From the NCBI RefSeq assembly GCF_902806685.2, contig NC_048543.1, forward strand, positions 10,264,106-10,328,105: 64,000 nt of DNA. The letters run 5' to 3'. Shown piece by piece: positions 10,603-21,830 of this stretch. The notes under the pieces were generated by a model, which was given only the letters and a program-made list of their open reading frames with translations, was not told where the DNA came from and made no database searches. The number at the start of each line of letters is the position of its first letter. The first letter of the stretch is position 1. Source of the DNA: Maniola hyperantus (Eukaryota; Arthropoda; Insecta; Lepidoptera; Nymphalidae). A program made the position numbers and the translations under genes.

Positions 10603-13600
10603 CTACTTGAAGCTGCTGAGCAATCTGCACTGGGGTTGTTTGATTTTGCACTTTAACTGCTGTATTAAGTCGAATATTTTTAACGATGGTCCTACTTTCA
10701 TTTCTAATAGTTCGATGATTTCGTCTTTAGATAGCTGGAGCATCATTGGCCCAGTTATTTGGCTGAAGTTGATGCAATACGGTTGGCAGTCGTTCACTGT
10801 AAGAAATTTCGCGACGTCGGAGGTGGTCCAATTTTCAGGATCTACAGAGTTTAGTACATCTAAGGGCACAGTTGTGTTGACTAGTCTGGGTATCACCTTG
10901 TCGTCTTCGCTTATTACGGGTATTTCCGGAGACGGTGGATTAATGTTTTGGCTTGAATCCTGCAACGCATCCGTGGGCGTACTCTGCAGGAAGAAAAACA
11001 TTTATAGCATAGACAAGTCTTAATTTTAAATTGCGAACATGCAGTGCAATCATTCACAAGTTTTGATAATAACTGAAGTTTGTAGCCATATCCAATTTCA
11101 TATGCCCATTCATGACCATAGTTTAAAATGCTGGAGATTTAGATAGTCATGTCTTTGTTGTGACTTGTGAACAATGAAGGCAATTAATATTTGCGTCGTG
11201 GCGCCGTATAGATATCCGATATCTATCGGCGATAGAAATCTTACCACTTGGTCCACAACATCCTGACTGACGTTCCTCGGGAGGTTCCGGCCTGGATGAG
11301 GTTCTGTATCCCCTTCCATCTACACGTCGACTTCCATCTTCACGGTAGGAGTTTGTTCCTCCACGCGGGTTGCATGTCTGCAGAGACTTCACACATTCTT
11401 CGAGGGAAACGGCTGTTGATCCCTGGTTTAAGACTCTGAAATATGTGCTAAAGATAGATATCTTACCACTCGGTCCACAACATCCTGACTGACGTCTGTA
11501 AGCCGTTCCTCGGGAGGTTCCGGACTGGGCTGAGGCTCTGTATCCATTTCCATCTTCACGTCTACTTCCATCTTCACGGAAGGAGTTTGTTCCTCAGCGC
11601 GGGGTTCTATGTCCGCAGAGACTTCGGACACGCTCGTCGGTGGAGATAGGCTTTTAGTATCACCCATTTCTGAGTTTTGGGAACTTTCCTCTGTAGTGTT
11701 TGGAGGTGGGGGGGCAGTCACTTTAGGTGCTGGAAGAGAAGATGATGTGATTTTTCTTTTTCTTTACGTCTGAAGATTCTTGATTGCGATATTACCTGAT
11801 GGTATGTGACAATGCAAACTAAGATAGAAGTGGGCTAACTATACCTATAGTTAGCTACCTAACTATAGTGGTATAGCAATTTAAGTACATGGCCAATGCG
11901 TTGGACTACGGCCAAAACCTTTTAATCATTCTGAGAAGAAACCCGCGGGGTGATTACGTAAAACGTTGCAGTAGCGACAGCAGCGCGACAGCAGTAGCAA
12001 TGCGATAGTTTATTTGCTGTCTCTTCTTCTTCTTATTTTTCTTTGCGGTTATTGCTGTCTCTCTCTAGCCGGACGTTTGACAGCAATGATCGCGAGATAT
12101 ACGCCTGTCGCGAGATGCGTAATCACCCCGCCGTTCTCAGTATTAGGCCGACAATGGGTTGTGGTGATGATGTTGTATATAGTATTACGAGGCTCACCCT
12201 GTCTCCGCTTGCGTCGGGTGGGGCGAGCGGGCAGACGGCGTGCGACCCGCGGTGGCGGCTGCAGCGGGCCCTCCAAACGATGCCCTACGGCTCGGCACCA
12301 CCCGACCGGGTACACGTCCGTGCTGTGTGCCCATAGCCACTGGTCGTACTCTGAGCCCCAGCCGTCGAAGTGCACCTGCGAAATAAAATCGCAGTAATCA
12401 TCCGTAAAATTTGCAGACGATCTGAAGCTGTATCCCCCCACCCTCCCAGCCACCCTCACAACGGCCCGCGCGTGGCGCGCAGTCTCAACCGCGATGCGTG
12501 CTCGAACTGACTCCTTGAAAAAATACCCCAGATGGGTTCGAAACTAGTGGGGCTAACGTCTAACTAAACACGTGAGTGTAGTCGGGTGTAAGATATGTAT
12601 AACACTTTACTTTAGTTGCATGCCTGCTACGAAGCCGTGTAATATCACAAGGCCGCGTACCGCGATCAGTTACTCACCTTGAGCAGATCGGCGACAACTC
12701 GTGCGACAGTCGCGACGCACACGAGTCTCGGGTCCATCAGGTCCGCGCACTCTAGTCGCATGCCCGCCACGAAGCCGTGCGACACCACGTGGCCGCGCGC
12801 CGCGAACAGCGCTCTATTGGCGGCGAGACTGCCCGTCCTTGCTAGGTATTCTTCCCAACTGAACTCTTCTGCTGTAAACCTGCACACAAATAGTCATCCT
12901 TCCTAAAACATTTTTTATTCAACATAGGCTTGAGCTTAAAAACAATCATGCCTTATAATAAGCAATGATGAAAACACTTTTAACATGCGCACGTCACGAC
13001 ATGGTCACCTGATCGTGCTGTGTACACTACAGTACGTGACAGATCGAGATGGCAATCGGGGTGGAAACGCCCCGCACACTCACACAGACCCCACATAAAC
13101 CCGGCGCGGGCAAGTGGACGGGTGACGTGCAGGTGTGCTGGGCGTCCTCCCGCCTCATACCCCGATTGCCATCTCGACCTGTTGCGAACTATAGTAATGC
13201 ATGTAATAGTGGACGTCTATCGGTTGACGATGATGATGATGTATACAAACAAAAAAATCAATACATACCCAGCAGGCGGAACCATAGACATATTATTGGC
13301 CAGCGCGAAACCAACAGGGAATATACACGGCGACCGTTGGTGGTAACAAAACCAATCCGCCCCCGACGCGTCAGCAGGATAGCAATCTATCCTGATCATC
13401 ATGTATCCTTCATTCAAAATCTGCATCACCGTTGCAGCACATACCGCTGACAAATTCAAAGGATCTATGGCTTCTAGCTTCATGCCTTCAGAGAAAATGG
13501 GAGGTTCGTTACTGGGGTACTTGTAAAACATTTCTGGGGTTGAATCGTTTGCCATAAGTCGTCCCGCTGCCACTCTTTGGCAGTAATTCTGAGGTGCGTC

Positions 13601-16600
13601 TAAAGGATGGCCCACTCTGAAGGCCCAGCCGACTGGATGAATGAGTGGGGAATCTTCATGGCACCAGAATCCGTTGTCTTCAGGTGAACTGTCGTAGTAT
13701 TTTACGTGTAACCGCTTGCCTATTATTTCGCAGACGCTTGCCACCTGTAATAAATATAAAATATGTGAACCAACAACCTCTATGTAGTACAAGATAGGGC
13801 ATTCCAAACAAAAGTTTTTCCATCTTCAACGCGTTTTTGGTTACAACGTCATGTCTACAAATTTTTTATTTTCATAGAACATGATTTTTGTCAGGTAGGT
13901 ACTGAAGTAAATTTCAATGAGGGGAACAAATAACAGCCCAAACTCTCGTTTAAGCTGATCACACACAGCCGTAAAGAGCGAAACTCAAAACCGCAATGTG
14001 ACGTCATATCGTCACAAGATCAGTGGCCCTACCGCGGTTGTTTGACAGCTAGTGATCAAAGATTCGCTCGGATAGAAAGATACTTTGCGGCGTCAAATAG
14101 TGCGTCGCGGATTTATGTGTCGCTAATCTCAAGCGCGGTTTTTAGTTTAGGAACTAATCACTGCAACCCGCTGAAGGAATTTATTATTTCCTTCAGAAAT
14201 ACGTCAGAATGCTTAGAATGAGTTAAGTACGAAATCCACCAAAGGAATATTTTACCTTTTCCATCAGCACTAAAATTTAATAAAATGGTGAAAATGAAGA
14301 AAGGAGTTTATTGAAATTCGTTTTCACCTTAAATTCAGACTAGAAAACGAATGTAAGTAGGTTTTTGATTTACCGCGCTGTTTTTGAAATTATAACTATT
14401 ATAGCCACCTGTTTGGGGGTTGAGGGCAATTTTAAGTAAATTTTTAATGTTGGAACAAGTAAAGATTTATTTCTTTATTTTATTATTTGCATTCTAAAAA
14501 TAGTTTATATCTAGAACTATACAACTTAGAAATATTATGTCAGAAGTGTCTGTATGGTTGATGTCTTACCTTGACTTGAGAGATTCTGTTCTTATCAACA
14601 ACCTCCATTACGGAACCAACACAAAACCTCGATACAATACTATCATTCAACTTTGCATAAAAATTTGCAGGCAATGTTCGCGCACCAGTCAGCTGTTTTA
14701 CAAGAAACCTAAAAAAAAAAATTTCAATTTTCAAAATTAGAAATTCAATTTATAAGAAATAAAAAAATCATCCAAAAAATTCATTATTTTTTGAGGGGGC
14801 ATATCCTGAATATTTAAAACCTTCTATCAAGTACATATTGCGGCTAACTCACACATATCTATAATAAACTAAACAACATGTCTAGGTGTATTGTTAATAA
14901 TACCCTCTACAGAAAAGGATAGCATTCGATTTAGACCTGTCAATTTAGTTTAAATTAAAGAAATAAGTACAAGAGAATGTTACATTTTGTATCTTCTAAA
15001 CCAAAACAAATATAATTTTCATTTTTGCCTTTTTGTTTGTCCAGGCAAATCTTTGAAACAGCTAATCTAACTTAAATGGGACTTTTGCAGCCTGCAAGCA
15101 GGTATAAAACTATTCAAGAACTGATCTATGCCACTTTTTATCCCAGACAAAAAATAATCTTATAGGATTTTTAAAACCTATATGTATAACCTAGATGAAG
15201 CCGCGGGAAAAAGAAAGTGAATAAATATAAAAACATCAGCACCCTGTGCTCTGCTTACTTTTTCCAGTCTGTATATTTATCCTCTATGCTTCTCGGCGGA
15301 ATGAGAGGTTTGCCGCGGGTCGCGCACCACCCCACCGGATGTACCTCCGAACAGCAGAGATTGACCCAAAAATCCTTAGAGTCATCGCTTCCAAAACCTT
15401 CATAGCGCAGCAGACCCATGTAACCTTTTACCTTAAACATCCATACTAGTATTAACAATCCGAAGTTTGCCTGTTTGTTTGTTACTTGCCTACTCCTCAA
15501 ACACTAATTGATTTCAATGTATTCTGGCACTGAGATAACTTGCATCTTGGACACATTTAATCTGGTATAAAAAAGTAATTAAGTTGTTGGTTCGTTCTTC
15601 AATCTTCGTAACGCGCGGAGCAACGGATCGACGTGATGTTTTATAGGCTACTTTTTTAAAGCATACTAGCTGATGCCCGCGACTTCATCTGCGTGGATTT
15701 AGGTTTCTGAAAATCCCGTGGGAACTCTTTAATTTTCCGGGATAAAAAGTAGCCTATGTCCTTCCTCGAGATATAAGCTAACCGGGCTAACCCTGTACCA
15801 AATTTCATCAAAATCGGTTGATCGGTTGGGCCGTGAAATGCTAGCAGACAGACAGACAGACAGTCAGACTATAATACTATAAAATAATAAAACTATAATT
15901 TGAAGTAGTCAGGTTGGAATTGCAAGAATCGCTACTGTATTAACAAATATTATAAATGCGAAAGTGTGTTTGTTTATTGGTTTGTCCTTTAATCATATCA
16001 CAACGAAGCAACGTGTGGACGTGATTTTTTGCATGGGTATAGTTAAAGACCTGCGAAGTGACATAGGCTACTTTTTATCCCAGAAAATCAAAGTTCCCAC
16101 AGGATTTTTAAAAACCACGCGGACGAAGTCACGGGCATCAGCTACTACCTTATACATTATACAAACTGTACATTTGCATTTAGTTTAGTCATCACTGTGA
16201 CATTCCAAGATTACATACTTTAAAAAGGTACAAGTCTATATCCGAATGCAGGCGACATGTCTAGGCGTGAAACTACTGGTTTTTAAAAATCGTGGCGGGT
16301 GAATTCAAAAGTATCAACACTGGTTTGCAACAAAGTATGTAAGGTTGAACCGGCTCCTTTAAAAATGAATGGGCTCTATGAGTGTTTGGTTTATTACCCC
16401 TATTGTTTACGTGGCATGTCGAATGTAATCCTATTGTTATTGGTAATGACAGTCTCAAGTGGAAACACGCCAGTTAATATTGAATGCACTATACGAAGGT
16501 ACGTCGCCTGCTGCTGCTGCCTGCAATAGGCTACTTGTACTTTTAGTTTTAAACACTAACCTTCAAAACAGTAGCCACCCAGAAGTAGTCGCTGAGTTTC

Positions 16601-18386
16601 TCTGAATTCTCACAATCAGTGTTCTTAACTTCAACTTTCATGCCCTCAAAAGTGTTGTCCCACATATCATGCAAGGGTGCATGCTTGAACAGGCTAACTG
16701 GCGCCGCAAGAAAGTCACAGCCAAACAGCTCGTCTTTCCACTCATAGCTGTTTGCAACTTGAGCACATTGTTTTATAGGTCCTGCCTGGATGGAGAAAAC
16801 ATAATGATTTTAAGCACAATGTCCATTGTAACCACAAATAAAGTTTACTCACCTTTGTGAATTGCAAGAAATTTACCAGTACTAGCCATATTTTAATGCA
16901 AAAGTGTTTTGTTCGAGAGTTTATTGGTAATAATATTTCAACAGAGCAACGGATCAACACAATTTTTGCATGGGTATAGTTAAAGACCTGGAGAGTAACT
17001 TTTTACTCTGGAAATTGAAAGAGTTCCCATGGGATTTTTAAATACCTAACCCCAACATAAATTGACCCAGAGGAAGTTGTGGTCACCAGCTAATATTATG
17101 ATAAACTAGAGGATTACGCACAACAGATGGAAACGTGTGCGGAAACCAGCCCAGAGTGAAGAAGTGAAACTAGAGGATTCCCGCGACTTCACCTGCGTGG
17201 ATTTAGATTTTTGAAATCCCGTGGGAACTCTTTGATTTTCCAGGATAAAAAGTAGCCTATAGCCTTCTCCGAGATATAAGCTAACTCTGTACTAAATTTC
17301 ATCAAAATAGGTGAAACTGTTGGGCCGTGAAAAGCTAGCAGACAGACACACTTTTGCATTTTTAATATTAAAGTATGGATTACCTGCAACTCATTAAAAG
17401 TAGCCTGCCAGTGTTGTAGCTGAGGCAGCGGCTCTAAAGGGATCATCCCTGCCATGTGCTCTGCCCCTTCCATCAGCTTAAACCTCCAGTTGCAATAACG
17501 TCTCTTTGTGCTACTCCTACTGTTGTGGCATCTCAGTGAACAAAATTTGTTATTGCGTGGATAGAAATGACCACGCCTGCCAACTCTCCCACAAAATTCA
17601 CATAGTGCTGTAAAAATATAAAACAAATTAAACCTAGACTCTGCATTCTAAACCAGTGGTCTCGTATATAATAAATCAATTCGATTTTGACCAATACAAA
17701 TCTTTTATTAATGACTAGCTTATGCTCACGACTTTGTCTGCGTGGACTACACAAATTACAAACCCCTATTTGACCCCCTTAGGGGTTGCATTTTCAAAAA
17801 TCCTTTCTTAGCAGATGTCTACATTATAATAGCTGTCTGCATACCAAATTTCAGCCTGATCCGTTCAGAAGTTTGTGCGTTGATAGATCAGTCACCATTA
17901 CCAACATTTTGTCTAGTTACGGCAGCCCATCTTCTTATCTGCATAGCACATTTCAATCGATTGTGCTGATTAAGCACCATTGTAAATTGTAAGTCGGTAA
18001 GTGGATAGATAACCAACTTAGGGGGTCCTACTTTGATCTTTACGTTTCCGCAGTGCCTTGGAGAACATGCTAAGCTGTAAGTGCGTTGGAGAGCATGCGA
18101 TTCCGATCATTATCACTAACATCTAATAATCAACGAAGCAATCGAATTCATAGTGTAGGAAGTTAGAACTGTTTTGTAAAACAAAGCACATACATTTTAG
18201 CTCTGAAGGAGACTCCTTCGGACCCATTAGATATTAGACTTAGCTTAATCAATTAATTAAATATCACTTACCAAAACTATCTTTTTCCAATGGAATTATA
18301 GACAAATCATCGACAATATTTGTTTCGTCAGATATATCAGGTATAATCCGGGACGACGATTTACTACCGGTATTGTAAAAAGCCAT
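10603..18386 (-). CDS. Sfmbt: Sfmbt-like Polycomb protein: FCS zinc finger, four MBT repeats, SAM domain
   Basis: There are ten exons on the minus strand: 18386-18272, 17607-17384, 16785-16561, 15431-15259, 14708-14570, 13744-13269, 12879-12678, 12375-12198, 11729-11467 and 10983-10603. They total 2376 nt (791 aa), and every phase closes with GT-AG introns. The start is ATG at 18386 (MAFYNTGSK). Residues 41-65 form an FCS finger (CEFC, then FCSLRC). Four MBT repeats lie at about 120-225, 235-345, 350-452 and 455-562, each ending in a W/F-x-HPVGW-like block. An acidic linker follows, then a SAM domain at about 715-782. FCS + four MBT + SAM is the Sfmbt layout (Scm has two MBT, L(3)mbt three). 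In Drosophila, Sfmbt pairs with Pho in PhoRC and binds mono/dimethyl-lysine histone tails. MBT4 has Asp 24 residues before F-x2-W-x3-Y, consistent with a working aromatic pocket. It is shorter than the fly protein at the N-terminus, so an unseen upstream exon is possible. Confidence 0.9.
11245..11398 (-). pseudogene. Decayed tandem copy of Sfmbt linker exon (exon 9)
   Basis: This stretch repeats the 3' half of the functional exon 11729-11467, including the SQDVVDxVV end and the following GT splice donor. The copy has lost 7 bp, has further small indels, and has a TAG where the original reads AAG (within VDVKMEMD). It therefore cannot be read in the parent frame. It sits in the last intron, between the intact exon and the SAM exon. 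It is best read as an exon duplication that has decayed; the retained donor could still be used cryptically. Confidence 0.72.
12455..12595. mobile_element. Partial copy of the CCGCGGTTTTGA foldback family
   Basis: It contains GACTCCTTGAAAAAATACCCC, then ATGGGTTCGAAACTAGTG and GGGCTAACGTC, as in the copies near 34.5 and 49.1 kb. Only the right half is recognisable. It lies in Sfmbt intron 7. Confidence 0.6.
13027..13196. mobile_element. GC-rich MITE, same family, copy 2 (Sfmbt intron 6)
   Basis: It has the same inverted ends GATCGAGATGGCAATCGGGG and CCCCGATTGCCATCTCGA. It lies between the exons at 12678-12879 and 13269-13744. Confidence 0.78.
15667..15893 (-). mobile_element. Helitron-like element, Lep1 type
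   Basis: CTAGCTGATGCCCGCGACTT to GACAGACAGACAGTCAGAC. In Sfmbt intron 3. Confidence 0.7.
15946..16145 (+). mobile_element. Helitron-like element, Lep1 type
   Basis: AATATTATAAATGCGAAAGTG to GAAGTCACGGGCATCAGCTA. It is opposite in orientation to the copy at 15667-15893, so the two could pair within Sfmbt intron 3. Confidence 0.68.
16926..17375. mobile_element. Two degenerate Helitron-like pieces in Sfmbt intron 2
   Basis: 16926-17096 (+) carries TTTTTGCATGGGTATAGTTA and ends GGTCACCAGCTA. 17170-17372 (-) carries CCCGCGACTTCACCTGCG to GCTAGCAGACAGACAC. The LINE tail at 17105-17166 lies between them. Confidence 0.55.
17105..17166 (+). mobile_element. Short 3' tail fragment of the same jockey/R1-type LINE
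   Basis: The sequence CGCACAACAGATGGAAAC, then GGAAACCAGCCCAGAG, ends in GAAGAAG. It matches the 3' UTR of the fragment at 39832-39919 in the opposite orientation. It sits in Sfmbt intron 2. Confidence 0.55.
17713..17900 (-). mobile_element. Helitron-like element (CTAG 3' end), Sfmbt intron 1
   Basis: CTAGCTTATGCTCACGACTT through CCTTAGGGGTTG and TGATCCGTTCAGAAGTTTG to GATAGATCAGTC. Confidence 0.65.
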
Positions 18387-19101
18387 ATTTAGAAGCCACC
18401 AAGTAAATACCGACCACAGTGGTAGTAAACACTACAATATTCATGACTTCACAGTTGAAATATTGATTGAAAAAGTTAGTCAAGAGTTTTATACGCACTT
18501 CTTATTTAACTATCCAAACGACTTATTATTTCTAGGATTATTTAGTAAATTAAACATTTAAAATATTATGCATTCCGGAATCAATCAAAAGTTTGCTGCA
18601 GACATATATAATGTACTCTGTGAAACGTAGTGATTATAAACTCTTTGCTCTGTGGTTTGCTCACAGAGGGTTTGCTGCGTTGATAGAGTAATAAAGGTAG
18701 ATACAGGAACGTTTGCTTTCTCATTCACACTAAAAAGAGAACACAGATAAAGTTACTAATGTGATAAACAGAGACGCAGCTAACCTATTTTTTGTCCCTT
18801 ATCGTAACTGGTTTTTTTCAAGAATACATACAACTTACATACGAGGCATGCAACTTTAGTTGCGAAACAAACTGAGAATTCGTGGCGTAATTGTATTTCT
18901 CGGAGTTATTTACTTGTTTTCACATAAAAAACGTTTAATACAAATATTGTTGATCGGTTAATACAAATATTGACTACTAAACAAGGGTAATAATATTGTC
19001 GTGTTATTCATCGTTACGTCGTGCTATCGCTATCTCATACGCGGTTACACAGTACTTAAATCTACCTATTATTCTATCTACGGTTTGCTGGTGGTTTGCT
19101 G

Positions 19102-19932
19102 TAGCGGTGGGCGTTGCGACGACGAACCGTTTCGTTTCGAAAGACTGTTTTATGTTCTGCGACGATGAAACCGTTTCTAGGGTTCAAACAGTCTTCGTTC
19201 CACGAACCAGTCTCCGAATTACCTACTCGATGCGATTTTTTATTTTACAGCTAATTAAATACGGTCGAGAACGCATTAATTCAACTATCAAACTCGTCGC
19301 GTCGTCGCGCGTTGCGTTGTCCAAACAGTCCTTACAATAATAATTGAACCTTTTGCCAATGAAATACAGTCTATAAATTTTTATTACCAGTTGTCAATAC
19401 TGCCGTTCGTGATGCAATGATCAAACCTATGTAAGCTTATAGCTGTTGACATAAAGTGTAAAATCGCAGTGAATAATGAACGGGGATCATAGGTAACTAA
19501 ATACATTTCCTTATGATCCCGGTGAGCGAGAGTAAATAAATAAATCAACATTTAAACAAGATTTTATTTTTACTAATTCTTATTTCAGCCAAAATTTGCC
19601 GTTTAGATAACGCTTTATAATGATAGCTAATTTCATAATGGTTACCTATGCTGCCATCTGAATTTTTTTCAAGACCTATTTAATTTATTCGAGTTGAGAC
19701 CCCATGTTTGTAATTTTGCAAGAAACTGCAACTAACTAATTCACTCGACGAAAATATAATTATATTTCATAATCGACATGTTTCGTCTTTTAGAAAACGG
19801 TCGTCAAAAGCAACTGATTCGAAGATAGCTCTTCTAACCAGTTGCGACGACGACCGTTTTCTGCAACTGTTTACGTCGTCGGAAAAATGGTTGCGTTCCG
19901 TCCGTCAAAAATTCGACAACGACCCATCACTA
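19102..19932. mobile_element. Non-autonomous hAT-type DNA transposon with 8-bp target duplication
   Basis: The left end is TAGCGGTGGGCGTTG and the right end reads inward TAGTGATGGGTCGTTG. The element is flanked by identical 8-bp repeats GTTTGCTG at 19094-19101 and 19933-19940. Eight-bp duplications and TAGxGxTGGG termini are typical of the hAT superfamily. At 831 bp with no transposase ORF it must be non-autonomous. An internal foldback (GAAAACGGTCGTC ... GACGACCGTTTTC) lies near the right end. Confidence 0.82.
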
Positions 19933-20902
19933 GTTTGCTGTTTGAAGAAAAAAACGCCAAAGAGTATAAAATCACTATGTTTAACGGTGGTTTAAATTCT
20001 CTAAGGAACATGTCATAAACATGTAGATACTCATTCAAGTGTCAAAAGAGCCTTGTTGTACTGTAGGTAATCAATACCCAGCCAGAGCCAAAGTGTATGT
20101 AATCACTACGTGGCCAGAGCCGTAAAACCTCCGTAAAGTATCCTATAAGTTTCCATATGTAAAAAGTACTCTGTGCCTATATGTTATTGGTCTGTGAAAG
20201 ACACTAGACAGCTCGAAACACGGGCTCGAAAAATCAAGGAAGAAAAATCCAAAAGCTGTCGTGAAGTCGTGAAATTGTGGTGAAATTTGAAATCATTCTT
20301 ATTATTTCAAGGAAAATATTTACATAGGTAGGTACAGGTTTTGTATTTATATTTACATTTAGGTATAATATGATCAACTGAGAAAACGACGTTGTTTCTT
20401 TTTTGTGTTTTTCTACTCTGCTCTGAGAATCAGTCTCAGTTTCACAACAACTTGTAAGTCGCACGGAAATCGTCTTAATAATATTTTGTATATTGGCCTC
20501 TTGGCCTATATTTTAAAATTAGTTTTATTTACAAATGGGTGTGACTGTGTACCTACTTTATCATACCTATAAAACCTCGCATAAAATAAAATCTGTTTCA
20601 ACTTGCATCAACAGAGGGTATTGGGGGAATCCCCATATAAAATGTTCAGATTGGTTCTACAATAATAATATGTAAGTACCTATGTAGGTATGCTGACTTT
20701 TTATCGAAGGTTATCTTGATGCCTATTCAATTAAGTATAATTTTTTAGTTCATTACCCTCCTTTTGAAAATGAAAGACATTCCATTTCAAAACAATTTTA
20801 GCTGAAGTACCTAAATAACCTACAAAAATCAAGAACCAAAATTCTCTCAATTTCTAGTAATAAGTAAGGTAAGTTGTACCTTGTACATATAATATGAATA
20901 AA

Positions 20903-21332
20903 AACCGGCCAAGTGCGAGTCAGGCTCGCGCAATGAGGGTTCCGTACTACAGTCGTATCTTTTCGACATTTTGCAGGATAATTCAAAAACTATGATACAT
21001 AAAAATAAATAAAAATCTGTTTTAGAATGCACAGGTGAAGACCTTCCATATGATACCCCACTTGATATAGACTATAGTTATCTTACTTAGAAAATTGAAA
21101 ATACTAATTATTAGCTCATGACCACAATTTAATTTTTTTGTCTGATGTGACCACAAATTCACGGTTTTCTGATTTTCCCCCAAATGTCAGCTATAAGATC
21201 TACCTACCTGCCAAATATGATTCTAGGTCAACGGGAAGTACCCTGTAGGTTCCTTGACAGACCACCAGACAGACAGACAACAAAGTGATCCTATAAGGGT
21301 TCCGTTTTCCCTTCTGAGGTACGGAACCCTAA
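20903..21332 (+). repeat. Lepidopteran dispersed repeat (CCGGCCAAGTGCGAGTCAGG type)
   Basis: It starts AAAACCGGCCAAGTGCGAG, contains GGGAAGTACCCTGTAGG, and ends AAGTGATCCTATAAGGGTTC, GAGGTACGGAACCCTAA. Several copies occur in this window. Confidence 0.75.
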
Positions 21333-21804
21333 TACTACCTAAATCACATTGCCACTCCACCCATAAATCATAATACTTAACACTTTTTTATTTAGTAGGT
21401 ACCTATCTATGATCCATCCATCCATCCATCTGTCTGTCAGCGGCCTGTATCTTGTGAACCATAATATTCACACCATGAGATTTGAAATTTTCACAGGATG
21501 TGTATTTCTATTGCCGCTATAACAATAATAATAATTTGAAAATGGCTGCTATGAAAATTAAAAAAAAAGTGTTACTTAATTCTTATATGATGGTACAGAA
21601 AACCCTTCGTGTGTGAGTCCGGCTCGCACAGTAATTGCACATTTCATTTTAGATACTTATTATATTTAGCCTGCTTTTGGCCAGCGTGGTAGACTATGGC
21701 CAAAACCCTTCTCACTCTGAGAGAAGTCCTGTGCTCTGTAGTGAGCCGGTGATGGGTTGATCATGACATTATGTTTAGTACTTAAATATTTTTCTTTGTT
21801 TCAG

Positions 21805-21830
21805 AAGTGCTATCATAAAAGTGAATTAAA
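21805..21830 (+). other. Ago2 5' UTR part of first coding exon
   Basis: A pyrimidine-rich tract ending TTTCTTTGTTTCAG at 21804 gives a strong splice acceptor 26 nt before the ATG at 21831. This implies at least one upstream non-coding exon, which I could not locate. Confidence 0.55.

Larger units (their letters stand above)
18387..21804. promoter_or_regulatory. Divergent intergenic region between Sfmbt and Ago2
   Basis: Sfmbt starts leftward at 18386. The Ago2 start codon lies rightward at 21831, in an exon that opens at 21805, so both promoters and at least one non-coding Ago2 5' exon should lie here. I could not place a TATA box, initiator or first exon with confidence. The region holds the hAT element at 19102-19932 and a dispersed repeat at 20903-21332. 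The rest is AT-rich sequence in which I see nothing further. Confidence 0.5.

Noticed and set aside
12014..12397. 127-aa plus-strand frame
   Set aside because: Antisense to Sfmbt exon 8; GC-rich coding DNA opens several false frames.
18996..19340. 114-aa plus-strand frame
   Set aside because: Most of it lies inside the hAT-type element and shows no recognisable protein features.
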